A stretch of 5,725 bases of DNA from Syntrophomonadaceae bacterium (GTDB lineage: Bacteria > Bacillota > Dethiobacteria > DTU022), in NCBI GenBank assembly GCA_003558195.1, contig PWMM01000307.1, positions 1-5,725 on the forward strand. Direction: 5' to 3'. Positions 1-5,725 of the stretch are shown here, piece after piece; position 1 is the stretch's first letter; every line of letters begins with the position of its first letter. The position numbers and the translations under genes were made by a program. The notes beneath the pieces were generated by a model, which saw only the letters and a program-made list of their open reading frames with translations, made no database searches and was not told the DNA's origin.

Positions 1-852
1 AAAAGTCATCACGCTCCGGTCCTGGCCGCCAAACATAAAATTGAATATATTATTGATGACGGGTTGTTGATAAAAGGCAACTCCAACCTGGCTGGACGTT
101 CAGCTAAACGAGAAAGTACCAGGTATGGGGCCATTAAGCGTGCTGTTTTCAAAGACCCTGAACATGCCCGCCAGGTAAGAGAAAAGCTGGAGTTAATAAA
201 ACCAGACAAAGTTCTAATCCTGGGGACTTCCAGGCGGATGGCTGAAGTTATTTCTGAAAATTTGGGGTTACCAAAACCAACTTTTATATACAATATTGAA
301 GAAGTTTCCAGCCCTGAATCTATTAAGCAGGCACTGGCCATAAGAGCCAAAGATAATCGCCATGTAATACCGCTCCCTACTTTTGCAATTAAAAAAGAAT
401 TTCCCGGCTACCTTATCGATCCACTGCTATCCTTTTTTAGCCTTCCACCAGCAAAATCTACCGATGTGCCAGTAGAACGATCAGTGATTCGTCCTATCTT
501 CAGCAGCCTGGGTAATTTCTATATTGCAGAACATGTTATCACGGATTTAGCCAAATACCTGGTATCAAATATTCCAGGCGTTTATAAAATCCTGGAACTG
601 GAGCTAGAAAACGGCAGAAATAAGGTAGTCTTAGAAATTGAACTGGCTATTGATTTAGCCTACCTCCCCAAGATGCGCCTGGATAAACTGCTCCATGAGA
701 TCCAACAAACAGTTAAAGAAGAGATAGAATATCGAACCGGTTTTTATTTAGACGAGGTAAATATCCATGCAAAAAAATTATATATTAACGAAAATGTCAT
801 AAAAGACAAAGACCTGTTTTATAAGATTGTATCCTCAAGAGCGACTGGTTAA
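1..852 (+). CDS. Asp23/Gls24-domain protein with an N-terminal P-loop ATPase-like region (5' partial)
   Basis: The reading frame is open from the first base, so the gene starts to the left of the window; 283 residues are visible before the TAA at 850-852. A TTG at 64 is in frame but is not a believable start, because conserved-looking sequence lies upstream of it. Visible residues 1-5 are KSHHA, followed by the hydrophobic-plus-acidic stretch EYIIDDGLLI at 15-24. This is what one expects just after a Walker A loop (G-x4-GKS) and at a Walker B-like strand, but the glycines of the loop are off the edge, so nucleotide binding is inferred. An LILGTS strand-turn lies at 72-77 and a conserved-looking HVIPLPTF segment at 121-128. 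Residues 171-260 fit the Asp23/Gls24 fold: a GNFYIAEHVI start, a PGV turn, alternating beta strands, an EIQQTVKEEIE helix and an EVNIHAKKL end. No signal peptide or membrane segment is seen. Asp23-domain proteins are linked to the Gram-positive cell envelope, but the role of this fused form is unknown to me. It converges on the next gene with a 30-base gap. Confidence 0.75.
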   Translation, partial: KSHHAPVLAAKHKIEYIIDDGLLIKGNSNLAGRSAKRESTRYGAIKRAVFKDPEHARQVREKLELIKPDKVLILGTSRRMAEVISENLGLPKPTFIYNIEEVSSPESIKQALAIRAKDNRHVIPLPTFAIKKEFPGYLIDPLLSFFSLPPAKSTDVPVERSVIRPIFSSLGNFYIAEHVITDLAKYLVSNIPGVYKILELELENGRNKVVLEIELAIDLAYLPKMRLDKLLHEIQQTVKEEIEYRTGFYLDEVNIHAKKLYINENVIKDKDLFYKIVSSRATG

Positions 853-882
853 TGAAAGCCATTAATCACTTTCTGCGAGATA

Positions 883-1860
883 TTAACTTTTCAGCTTTAC
901 CTCCGGGTTAACCAGGTTAGGCATCCTTTTTCCTTTTAGTCCCGCCAGGAGATTTTCAGCAGCCATAACAGCCATCCTGGTCCTGGTATCAACTGTAGCG
1001 CTGGCGGTATGTGGAGCAAGGGTTACATTTTGCAGTTCAGCCAAACCAGGTGCCAGGGATGGTTCTTCTTCATATACATCGAGAGCTGCTCCAGCCAGCT
1101 CACCATCCTGTAAAGCTTTAACCAAAGCTTTTTCATCGATTACCGGCCCACGGGAGGTATTAATCAGGTAAGCTGTCTTTTTCATCAGTTTAAGCTCCTG
1201 AGCAGCGATCAAATGCCTGGTCTGTTCATTCAAAGGGACATGTAAGGAGATAAAATCAGCTTCTCGCAGTAAGTCCTTCATCTCTTTGTACTCTACACCT
1301 AAAGCCTGCTCTTCTTCCCTCGTCATTTTGTAAGCGTCATGATAAAAAACTGTCATCCTAAAACCAGCAGCCCGCCTGGCTACAGCTTTGCCGATGCGGC
1401 CCATCCCGATCACACCCAGCACCCTGTGATTGATTTCTTGCCCCAGCAAAAGCATCGGAGCCCAGGCTTTAAATTTTCCATCCCGGACATAACGATCGGC
1501 TTCAACCACCCGCCGTGCAGCAGCCATTAGCAAAGCCCAAGCCATGTCGGCTGTTGTTTCAGTCAATACCCCGGGAGTATTAGAAACCGCCACCCCTCTT
1601 GCAGTGCAAGCCGGGATATCGATATTGTCATATCCAACGGCACAATTGGCCACTACTTTTAACCGGGATAATTTATCGAGCAGATCTGCATCAATTTGAT
1701 CGGTTAACAGGCATAGTAATCCTTCAGCATCATAAGCCGCTGAAACCAGTTCTTCTTTTTGTAAAACCCGGTCATAAGGATTTACTGTCATTTGGCATTC
1801 AATTTCAAGCATATCAAGAGCTTTTTGCGGAACCAGGCGGGTTACATATGCTTTTTTCAT
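883..1860 (-). CDS. D-2-hydroxyacid dehydrogenase, glyoxylate/hydroxypyruvate reductase (GyaR) type
   Basis: The product is a complete 325-residue cytosolic enzyme of the D-isomer-specific 2-hydroxyacid dehydrogenase family, of the usual length of about 320-335. It reduces a 2-keto acid to a D-2-hydroxyacid with NAD(P)H, or the reverse. The substrate-domain motif NCAVGYDNID is at 72-81. The Rossmann GxGxxG is G152-M-G154-R-I-G157. Asp175 at the end of the second beta strand favours NAD(H) over NADP(H). The catalytic triad is visible as Arg237 (in NTSRGP), Glu266 (in VYEEEP) and His284 (in APHTAS). The NCAVGYDNID form and the TETTADMAWALL helix (100-111) point to the glyoxylate/hydroxypyruvate reductase branch; phosphoglycerate dehydrogenase (SerA) is less likely because there is no C-terminal ACT or intervening domain. 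Exact substrate cannot be fixed from sequence. The ATG at 1860 is preceded by AGGGGG with an 8-base spacer, which settles the start. It lies downstream of fdhD on the same strand but 352 bases away, so it probably has its own promoter. Confidence 0.93.
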   Translation of the reverse strand: MKKAYVTRLVPQKALDMLEIECQMTVNPYDRVLQKEELVSAAYDAEGLLCLLTDQIDADLLDKLSRLKVVANCAVGYDNIDIPACTARGVAVSNTPGVLTETTADMAWALLMAAARRVVEADRYVRDGKFKAWAPMLLLGQEINHRVLGVIGMGRIGKAVARRAAGFRMTVFYHDAYKMTREEEQALGVEYKEMKDLLREADFISLHVPLNEQTRHLIAAQELKLMKKTAYLINTSRGPVIDEKALVKALQDGELAGAALDVYEEEPSLAPGLAELQNVTLAPHTASATVDTRTRMAVMAAENLLAGLKGKRMPNLVNPEVKLKS

Positions 1861-1868
1861 AATATTAT

Positions 1869-1874
1869 CCCCCT
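1869..1874 (-). promoter_or_regulatory. Ribosome binding site of the hydroxyacid dehydrogenase gene
   Basis: On the minus strand AGGGGG stands 8 bases before the ATG at 1860. It pairs well with the anti-Shine-Dalgarno end of 16S rRNA and supports this start codon. Confidence 0.7.
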
Positions 1875-1893
1875 AACGTAAGCTTAATTTTTA

Positions 1894-1899
1894 ATTATA
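1894..1899 (-). promoter_or_regulatory. Candidate -10 box for the hydroxyacid dehydrogenase gene
   Basis: A perfect TATAAT lies on the minus strand 33 bases before the ATG, with room for a short leader containing the AGGGGG ribosome site. No good TTGACA-like -35 box is found 16-18 bases upstream (the hexamer there is about TCCAAG). The promoter would therefore be weak, activator-dependent or a chance match in AT-rich DNA. Confidence 0.35.
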
Positions 1900-1917
1900 A
1901 GCAGATGCTAAGTCTAC

Positions 1918-1933
1918 TTGGAGGGCACCTCAA
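1918..1933. repeat. Small imperfect dyad upstream of the hydroxyacid dehydrogenase gene
   Basis: The + strand reads TTGGAGGGCACCTCAA, in which GAGG and CCTC flank GCA and the outer TTG/CAA bases continue the symmetry with one unpaired G. It lies about 20-40 bases upstream of the candidate TATAAT, where an operator could sit. It has no T-run on either side, so a terminator is unlikely. It may be chance. Confidence 0.2.
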
Positions 1934-2170
1934 CTAATGCTTACTTAAGTCAGAACTATAAAGATTCAATTTTTCAACATTTGACCAGACCTTTTTGTAA
2001 ATCTCATCCAAAGCTCTCGCTCTAGAGCCAATTGTTTGCCTGCCAAATTCCTTTAATTCTGGTTACACAGTTTTTTCCATCACTGCTGTTTTATGTTCCC
2101 TTTGCTTAAAATAAATATTAGCAATACCTGGCACCTGAATAGAAAAAAAGGCTTCATAAACAGTTTCATA
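1934..2170 (-). pseudogene. Decayed coding remnant, unidentified, with one internal stop
   Basis: On the minus strand one frame reads like protein across an internal TAA (2063-2065). Thirty-five codons lie before it (2170 to 2066, containing PGIANIYFKQREHKTAVMEK) and 42 after it (2062 to 1937, containing LKEFGRQTIGSRARALDEIY), ending at TAG (1934-1936). The frame is closed upstream by another TAG at 2171-2173. Composition is protein-like: mixed charged and hydrophobic residues, few rare residues, and a helix-like second half. No start codon with a ribosome site opens the frame; the ATG at 2080 is followed by only four codons before the stop. I do not recognise the family. It could be the tail of a lost gene or transposase, or a chance open stretch in AT-rich DNA. 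Confidence 0.28.
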
Positions 2171-2212
2171 CTACCGGCTATAATGCCCTAGTAATGGCGA
2201 AAAGGTGACTGA

Positions 2213-3010
2213 TCAACCGGGGAAAAACTTTATTCTCCAGGCGTGAGTATAAATATTACAGCGCTTGCCTCTTGCAAAGCCGACCAGGGTAATGTTCAGG
2301 TTTTCTGCCAGCTCTAAACATAGAGAAGTTGGAGCAGCCCTGGAAATGAGCAACTGAATTTTCAGCTTGGCTGCTTTAAGCAGGATTTCTGAGCTAAGTC
2401 GGCCACTGGATACAATAACCTTGTCTTCCGTAGAAATACCTTCGTGCAGGCACTGACCCACAATTTTGTCAATGGCATTATGGCGACCGATATCCTCACA
2501 AAATAGTAGAATTTTATCACTGTCGGCCAGGGCAGCGCTGTGTACTCCCCCGGTATTTTTATATAGTTCTGCTTTCTCCTGCATAGAGTTCATCAGCTCA
2601 AGCACCTTTTCGGAGCTAATTCGCAGATTTCCGGTTAAAGGGCTACTGCGCAGGGAATCCAGGGCACTGAAGAAAACTGTTCCTTTTCCACAACCAGAAG
2701 TTACAGTCCTTTTGCCATAAAGTTTTTCAGCAAGTCCCGCTCCCTCTTTCAAATCGACTTCAATAAGACCCTCCTCTTCCCTGACCCGTATCGCTTCCAA
2801 ATCCTCCATCTTGGAAATAAGCCCTTCAGAGCGAAGGAAACCCAGAGCCAGGTATTCCAACTTATCTGGTGAGCAAAGTAGAGTTACCAGTTCATCACCG
2901 TTCAAATAAATTGTCACAGGGGTTTCAATTATCACCAAATCTTCTATTTCTTCGGATTGCCCTTCCCGGACTTTAAGTACAGGTTTGTGCACCGTAAATT
3001 CGCGATCCAT
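2213..3010 (-). CDS. fdhD: FdhD, sulfurtransferase for formate dehydrogenase cofactor
   Basis: The product is a 265-residue cytosolic protein of the FdhD/NarQ family, which passes sulfur from a cysteine desulfurase to the molybdenum or tungsten bis-MGD cofactor of formate dehydrogenase. Family motifs appear in order: ETPVTIYLNGDE (29-40), CSPDKLEYLALGFLRSEG (46-63), TSGCGKG (104-110), TGGVHSAAL (153-161), EDIGRHNAIDK (172-182), SGRLSSEI (202-209) and SRAAPTSL (223-230), then a VGFARG end. The sulfur-carrying Cys is expected at Cys107. The second Cys of the CxxC loop of E. coli FdhD is absent here. I chose the ATG at 3010 because GGGGTGG stands 9 bases upstream and the length matches the family (about 260-280). 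The frame stays open to an ATG at 3148, but those 46 extra codons are basic, unlike FdhD, and have no ribosome site. No promoter with both boxes is clear in 3011-3161; a TATACT hexamer there lacks a well-spaced -35. It follows the FdhA-like gene on the same strand, beyond a terminator. Confidence 0.95.
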   Translation of the reverse strand: MDREFTVHKPVLKVREGQSEEIEDLVIIETPVTIYLNGDELVTLLCSPDKLEYLALGFLRSEGLISKMEDLEAIRVREEEGLIEVDLKEGAGLAEKLYGKRTVTSGCGKGTVFFSALDSLRSSPLTGNLRISSEKVLELMNSMQEKAELYKNTGGVHSAALADSDKILLFCEDIGRHNAIDKIVGQCLHEGISTEDKVIVSSGRLSSEILLKAAKLKIQLLISRAAPTSLCLELAENLNITLVGFARGKRCNIYTHAWRIKFFPG

Positions 3011-3019
3011 CAATTTTTT

Positions 3020-3026
3020 CCACCCC
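3020..3026 (-). promoter_or_regulatory. Ribosome binding site deciding the fdhD start
   Basis: On the minus strand GGGGTGG lies 9 bases before the ATG at 3010. Nothing comparable precedes the in-frame ATG at 3148, so this site favours the shorter 265-residue FdhD. Confidence 0.55.
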
Positions 3027-3161
3027 AGTATATTTTCCTTTTTCTGCTCAAACACCAAGTGGTTGTTATTGGTTTTATGAGATATTTTTAGAGGTTGCTT
3101 TCTTCGTTTTATTCGGCAATAGTGAAACCATTTCCTGCAAGAGAACATAGGGAATAGTTTA

Positions 3162-3267
3162 TTCAGATTTCGCCATGCGGCAGTCAGCTCTGCTTTCAGC
3201 TAATGGTTCCCACTGCCAAGCCCACAGCGGACTTTCACAGCCAAGTTAAGGCCCCTGCCGGGCGCAC
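3162..3267 (-). mobile_element. 5' fragment of a group IIC (bacterial class C) intron
   Basis: Read on the minus strand from 3267, the sequence opens with GTGCGCCCGGCA. It then has GTGAAAGTCC, CATTAGCTGAAAGC, GACTGCCGC and GAAATCTGAA at 3171-3162. From memory, this order matches domain I of the Oceanobacillus iheyensis group IIC intron, which starts GUGUGCCCGGCAUGGG and continues with GUGAGAGUCCC, CAGUUAGCUUAACGC and GGAAUCUGAAGGAAGC. About 106 bases are recognisable. No later domain, no reverse transcriptase/maturase gene and no domain V hairpin is seen in the window, so it is a dead remnant. Its first base lies two bases beyond the T-run of the terminator at 3270-3301, as expected, because class C introns insert behind intrinsic terminators. 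The remaining bases down to fdhD (3011-3161) show no intron-like sequence that I can recognise. Confidence 0.72.
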
Positions 3268-3269
3268 CT

Positions 3270-3301
3270 AAAAAGGGGCCGCCCTATCAGGCCGCCCCTT
3301 T
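3270..3301 (-). terminator. fdhA: Rho-independent terminator of the FdhA-like gene
   Basis: On the minus strand AAAGGGGC (3301-3294) pairs with GCCCCTTT (3279-3272). A G-G mismatch and a further GCC/GGC pairing lie inside, closing a six-base loop (3289-3284). The stem runs straight into TTTTT (3274-3270). It begins 28 bases after the stop codon at 3330. The + strand side has no T-run, so it works for the minus strand only. It separates the FdhA-like gene from fdhD, which argues that fdhD is not simply co-transcribed. Confidence 0.85.
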
Positions 3302-3329
3302 GAGAAAACCAATTTGTTAACTTAGCAGT

Positions 3330-5725
3330 TTATGCACAGCATCCTTTTTTGAAAGCGCTAACTACTGAGCGCTTGTTTAAGGTTTCACTCAGACACTGAC
3401 AGCTGTGCCCTCCGGTTGCGCAGCATTCCTCGCTATGGCCTTCTTCCATCTGCAGCTTCTCCGGATTATAATCTATTGGGGCAAAAAGCCCTTTACCCCG
3501 ACTGAAGCTATCCTGGTGCAAGTATTTAGTACCCGGATGATCATCAGAAGGACAGGGCCACTGCAAGCCTTGTTCTACCAGGCGTCGATAAGACATGCCA
3601 CTATAGTCTGGAGTAAGAGAAGCGATTTCATCAAAGACTTCCTCGGGACCGACATAGTCCCATTCAAACCCAAACCATTCGGCCAGCTCAACCAGGACCG
3701 CCCAATCCGGGAACACTTCTCCAGGAGGTTCCAGGGCCGGCTGGTTCAGCTGAACCCTGCGCTCCATGTTGGTATAAGTTCCCAGTTTTTCAGCAAAAGC
3801 TGAAGCCGGCAGGATAACATCAGCCAGTGAAGCCGTTTCAGTGATAAAGATATCCTGGACTACCAGAAATTCAAGGTTAGACAAATACTGGGCCAGTTCT
3901 TCCTGATCTCCACCACAGGCTACCGGGTTTTCTCCCATAATATACATGGCCTTTATGCTGGAGTTTTTGCCTTCGGCGAAAACATCTGCAGCTGTCATAC
4001 CCGGCTTATCACTGATCTTAACACCCCATGCCTTGGAAAACTTTTCACGAACAGCTTCTTCAGCGAGGCGTTGATAACCGGTCACCACATTGGGAAGTAC
4101 ACCCATGTCAGCTAGACCCTGTAAATTATTTTCACCATAAGGCAAATAAACCCCGGCAGATTCTTTACCGATATTCCCGGTCAACATGGCCAGGTTAGCA
4201 AGGGCCCTGACAAAATCAGCAGCCCCGATTTGGCTGCTCACGGCAGCATCGGATAAAATAACCGCCTTTTCAGCAGATGCGTACGCTCGCGCAGCAGATA
4301 GAATCTTTTGTTCATCTAATCCGGTTAATCCAGCCACGTATTCCGGAGTATACTTTTCGACTGCTTTTTTGAGTTCTGCATATCCTTCTGTCCTGCTATC
4401 AATGAAAGCTTGATCATACAATTCCTCGTTAATAACAACATTGGCCATTGCATTCAAAAGGGCCAGCTCAGTGCCCTGCTTAAGGGATAAATAATCTGTA
4501 GCTATATCAACCAGACCAATATAGTCAGGTGAGGCTACTATTAATTTTGCACCTTTCCGGGCTGCTTCCCGGGCCCGATAATCGAGAATAGGATGGGTTT
4601 CTGCAGGGTTAGCTCCGATCACAAAAACGGCATCGGTGGCAGCAATTTCATCAATACTGTTAGTAGTTGCTGCATTACCAAAGGCATCCATCATCCCGTT
4701 TACCGAAGAAGTATGGCAATGCTTGCTATAACTATCCACATTGTTTGTGCCAAGAGAGCGGATTAATTTTTGGAAAAGGTAGTTGTCTTCGTTACTGGCT
4801 TTGGGTGAACTCAAACCCATCAAAGCATCGGCACCGTAACGGGTTTGTACTTCTTTGATATTGTCAACTATGTAATCAAGAGCCTCTTCCCAGCTTACTT
4901 CAACAAAGACCCCGTCACTCTTAACCAGAGGAGCGGTAACCCTGTCCCCGCTGTGGATAAAATCCCAGCCAAATTTACCCTGAACGCAAAGATGGCCCCG
5001 GTTAACTACGCTCTCCTTAACCGGACTGACCTCGATCACTTCATTGTCTTTAATATGCAGATTTATATTACAACCAATGCTGCAGTAAGGACATACAGAT
5101 GGAACGCTTTCAGTCTGCCAGGGACGACCTTTACCAGTTACATGCTTAGGGATCAACGCTCCTACCGGACAATTATCTATACACATCCCACAGAAAACAC
5201 AACTTGATTCTTCGATGGGATCTTCAAATCCGGCACTAACATTGGTGACAAAACCGCGCTTGGTAAAATCTATGGCTCCAGCTCCCACTACCAGCTGGCA
5301 TTTGCCAACGCAAATTCCACATAAAATACATTTATTCATGTCGCGGTAGAAAAATTCATTGGTGTCATCATAGGGCAAATTCTTTACTTCACCTTCAAAC
5401 TCAGAGCTGGCTACCTCGTACTGGTAACAGTAATCCTGGAGTTTACAGGTACCGGTCTTCTCACAGGTAATACAATCCAGGGGATGGTTGGCCAGCATCA
5501 AGCCAAGGTTGTTTTTCCGGGCTTTGATCACCCGTTCAGATTCAGTATGCACTACCATATCAGGACCGACAGGCGCGACACAGGAAGCCACCAGGGCGCG
5601 GGCCTTTTCTACCTCAACCACGCAAATCCGGCAAGCCCCGTTAGGGGGCAGTTCCGGATCATGGCAAAAAGTCGGTATTTCGATTCCAAGCTGCTGGGCG
5701 GCTTCGAGAATAGTCGTACCGGGAG
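3330..5725 (-). CDS. fdhA: FdhA-like molybdopterin oxidoreductase large subunit (5' partial), lacking the C-terminal cofactor domain
   Basis: The frame is open to the right edge; 797 residues are visible and probably only one or two dozen are missing. A GTG at 5621 is in frame but lies inside the first domain, so it is not the start. Counting from the first full codon (Pro1, 5721-5723), the [2Fe-2S] domain has C20, C31, C34 and C48. An H80-x3-C84-x2-C87-x5-C93 cluster follows, as in NuoG. Two 4Fe-4S ferredoxin motifs lie at C132/135/138/142 and C175/178/181/185. The catalytic region opens with its own cluster, C211/214/218 and C246. Cys336 (TGC, 4716-4718) takes the place of the selenocysteine of E. 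coli FDH-H (U140), and His337 equals H141. Gln248 stands where FDH-H has Lys44, and Tyr529 where it has Arg333. Similarity to FDH-H runs to about 760; the C-terminal dinucleotide-binding domain is absent and a Cys-rich tail (762-797) ends the protein. Layout suggests a cytosolic subunit working with NuoE/F-like partners. Formate dehydrogenase is the nearest name, but activity on formate is uncertain. Confidence 0.88.
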   Translation of the reverse strand, partial: PGTTILEAAQQLGIEIPTFCHDPELPPNGACRICVVEVEKARALVASCVAPVGPDMVVHTESERVIKARKNNLGLMLANHPLDCITCEKTGTCKLQDYCYQYEVASSEFEGEVKNLPYDDTNEFFYRDMNKCILCGICVGKCQLVVGAGAIDFTKRGFVTNVSAGFEDPIEESSCVFCGMCIDNCPVGALIPKHVTGKGRPWQTESVPSVCPYCSIGCNINLHIKDNEVIEVSPVKESVVNRGHLCVQGKFGWDFIHSGDRVTAPLVKSDGVFVEVSWEEALDYIVDNIKEVQTRYGADALMGLSSPKASNEDNYLFQKLIRSLGTNNVDSYSKHCHTSSVNGMMDAFGNAATTNSIDEIAATDAVFVIGANPAETHPILDYRAREAARKGAKLIVASPDYIGLVDIATDYLSLKQGTELALLNAMANVVINEELYDQAFIDSRTEGYAELKKAVEKYTPEYVAGLTGLDEQKILSAARAYASAEKAVILSDAAVSSQIGAADFVRALANLAMLTGNIGKESAGVYLPYGENNLQGLADMGVLPNVVTGYQRLAEEAVREKFSKAWGVKISDKPGMTAADVFAEGKNSSIKAMYIMGENPVACGGDQEELAQYLSNLEFLVVQDIFITETASLADVILPASAFAEKLGTYTNMERRVQLNQPALEPPGEVFPDWAVLVELAEWFGFEWDYVGPEEVFDEIASLTPDYSGMSYRRLVEQGLQWPCPSDDHPGTKYLHQDSFSRGKGLFAPIDYNPEKLQMEEGHSEECCATGGHSCQCLSETLNKRSVVSAFKKGCCA
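3353..3374. repeat. Perfect inverted repeat in the 3' end of the FdhA-like gene
   Basis: AAGCGCT (3353-3359) and AGCGCTT (3368-3374) form a 7-base-pair stem with an eight-base loop. It lies inside the last codons of the gene, about 50 bases before the main terminator. No T-run follows on either strand. It could be an mRNA 3'-end structure or chance. Confidence 0.25.

Noticed and set aside
9..350. 113-codon open frame on the minus strand at the left edge
   Set aside because: It lies opposite the Asp23-domain gene, whose frame runs on with conserved-looking sequence; the reverse frame has no family signature.
2013..2028. Inverted repeat GCTCT/AGAGC as a terminator for fdhD
   Set aside because: The stem is only five base pairs, no T-run follows on the minus strand, and it lies nearly 200 bases past the fdhD stop.
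3011..3148. Longer fdhD start at 3148
   Set aside because: The extra 46 codons lack FdhD similarity, have no ribosome site and run up to the intron remnant; the ATG at 3010 has a good ribosome site and gives the family length.
3162..3267. Moco, cobalamin or other riboswitch upstream of fdhD
   Set aside because: Parts looked like a structured leader, but the ordered match to the 5' end of a group IIC intron explains the stretch better and no riboswitch core could be aligned.
3250..3280. Antiterminator pairing: GGCCCCT (3250-3256) with AGGGGCC (3274-3280)
   Set aside because: The pairing competes with the terminator stem, but in the minus-strand transcript the competing arm is made only after the T-run, too late to prevent termination; it is likely a by-product of the GC-rich intron start.
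3405..3803. 132-codon open frame on the + strand inside the FdhA-like gene
   Set aside because: It is antisense to a gene with clear iron-sulfur and molybdopterin motifs and shows no recognisable domain; it is a shadow frame, as are the other + strand frames at 4186, 4667 and 4845.
4716..4718. Possible selenocysteine codon at the metal-ligand position
   Set aside because: The codon on the minus strand is TGC (Cys), so no UGA recoding or SECIS element is needed; no tRNA-Sec gene was seen either.

Overview
The window reads as chromosomal DNA of an anaerobic Firmicute. It most resembles the Clostridia of the Peptococcaceae/Syntrophomonadaceae kind, although this placement is an inference from gene types and not from a marker gene. 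Pointers are a multi-cluster FdhA-type molybdo/tungsto-enzyme subunit, an FdhD sulfurtransferase, an Asp23/Gls24-domain protein of a Gram-positive kind, strong Shine-Dalgarno sites, and the 5' end of a group IIC intron placed behind a transcription terminator.

Layout. Bases 1-852 (+) hold the C-terminal 283 residues of a protein with an ATPase-like N-terminal region and a C-terminal Asp23/Gls24 domain. It converges on a complete D-2-hydroxyacid dehydrogenase gene (883-1860, -). A 352-base gap follows (1861-2212). It carries a candidate promoter for the dehydrogenase and what looks like a decayed coding remnant interrupted by a stop. Next is fdhD (2213-3010, -; an open but unlikely extension runs to 3148). 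From about 3162 to 3301 lie a truncated group IIC intron 5' end and the terminator hairpin it sits behind. The right end (3330 to beyond 5725, -) is a large FdhA-like subunit whose first residues are off the window.

How the genes fit together. FdhD transfers sulfur to the molybdenum/tungsten cofactor of formate dehydrogenases, so it is a natural partner for the large subunit upstream on the same strand. The N-terminal iron-sulfur domains of that subunit suggest a soluble enzyme exchanging electrons with NuoE/NuoF-like diaphorase partners, which would be encoded beyond the right edge. The other two genes have no evident link to this pathway.

The most interesting point is the large subunit itself. 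Aligned by motif to E. coli FDH-H, it keeps the metal-ligand position as Cys and the neighbouring His. It has Gln where FDH-H has Lys44 and Tyr where FDH-H has Arg333. It also ends where the C-terminal cofactor-binding domain should begin, with a 36-residue Cys-rich tail instead. It should not be assumed to be an ordinary formate dehydrogenase.
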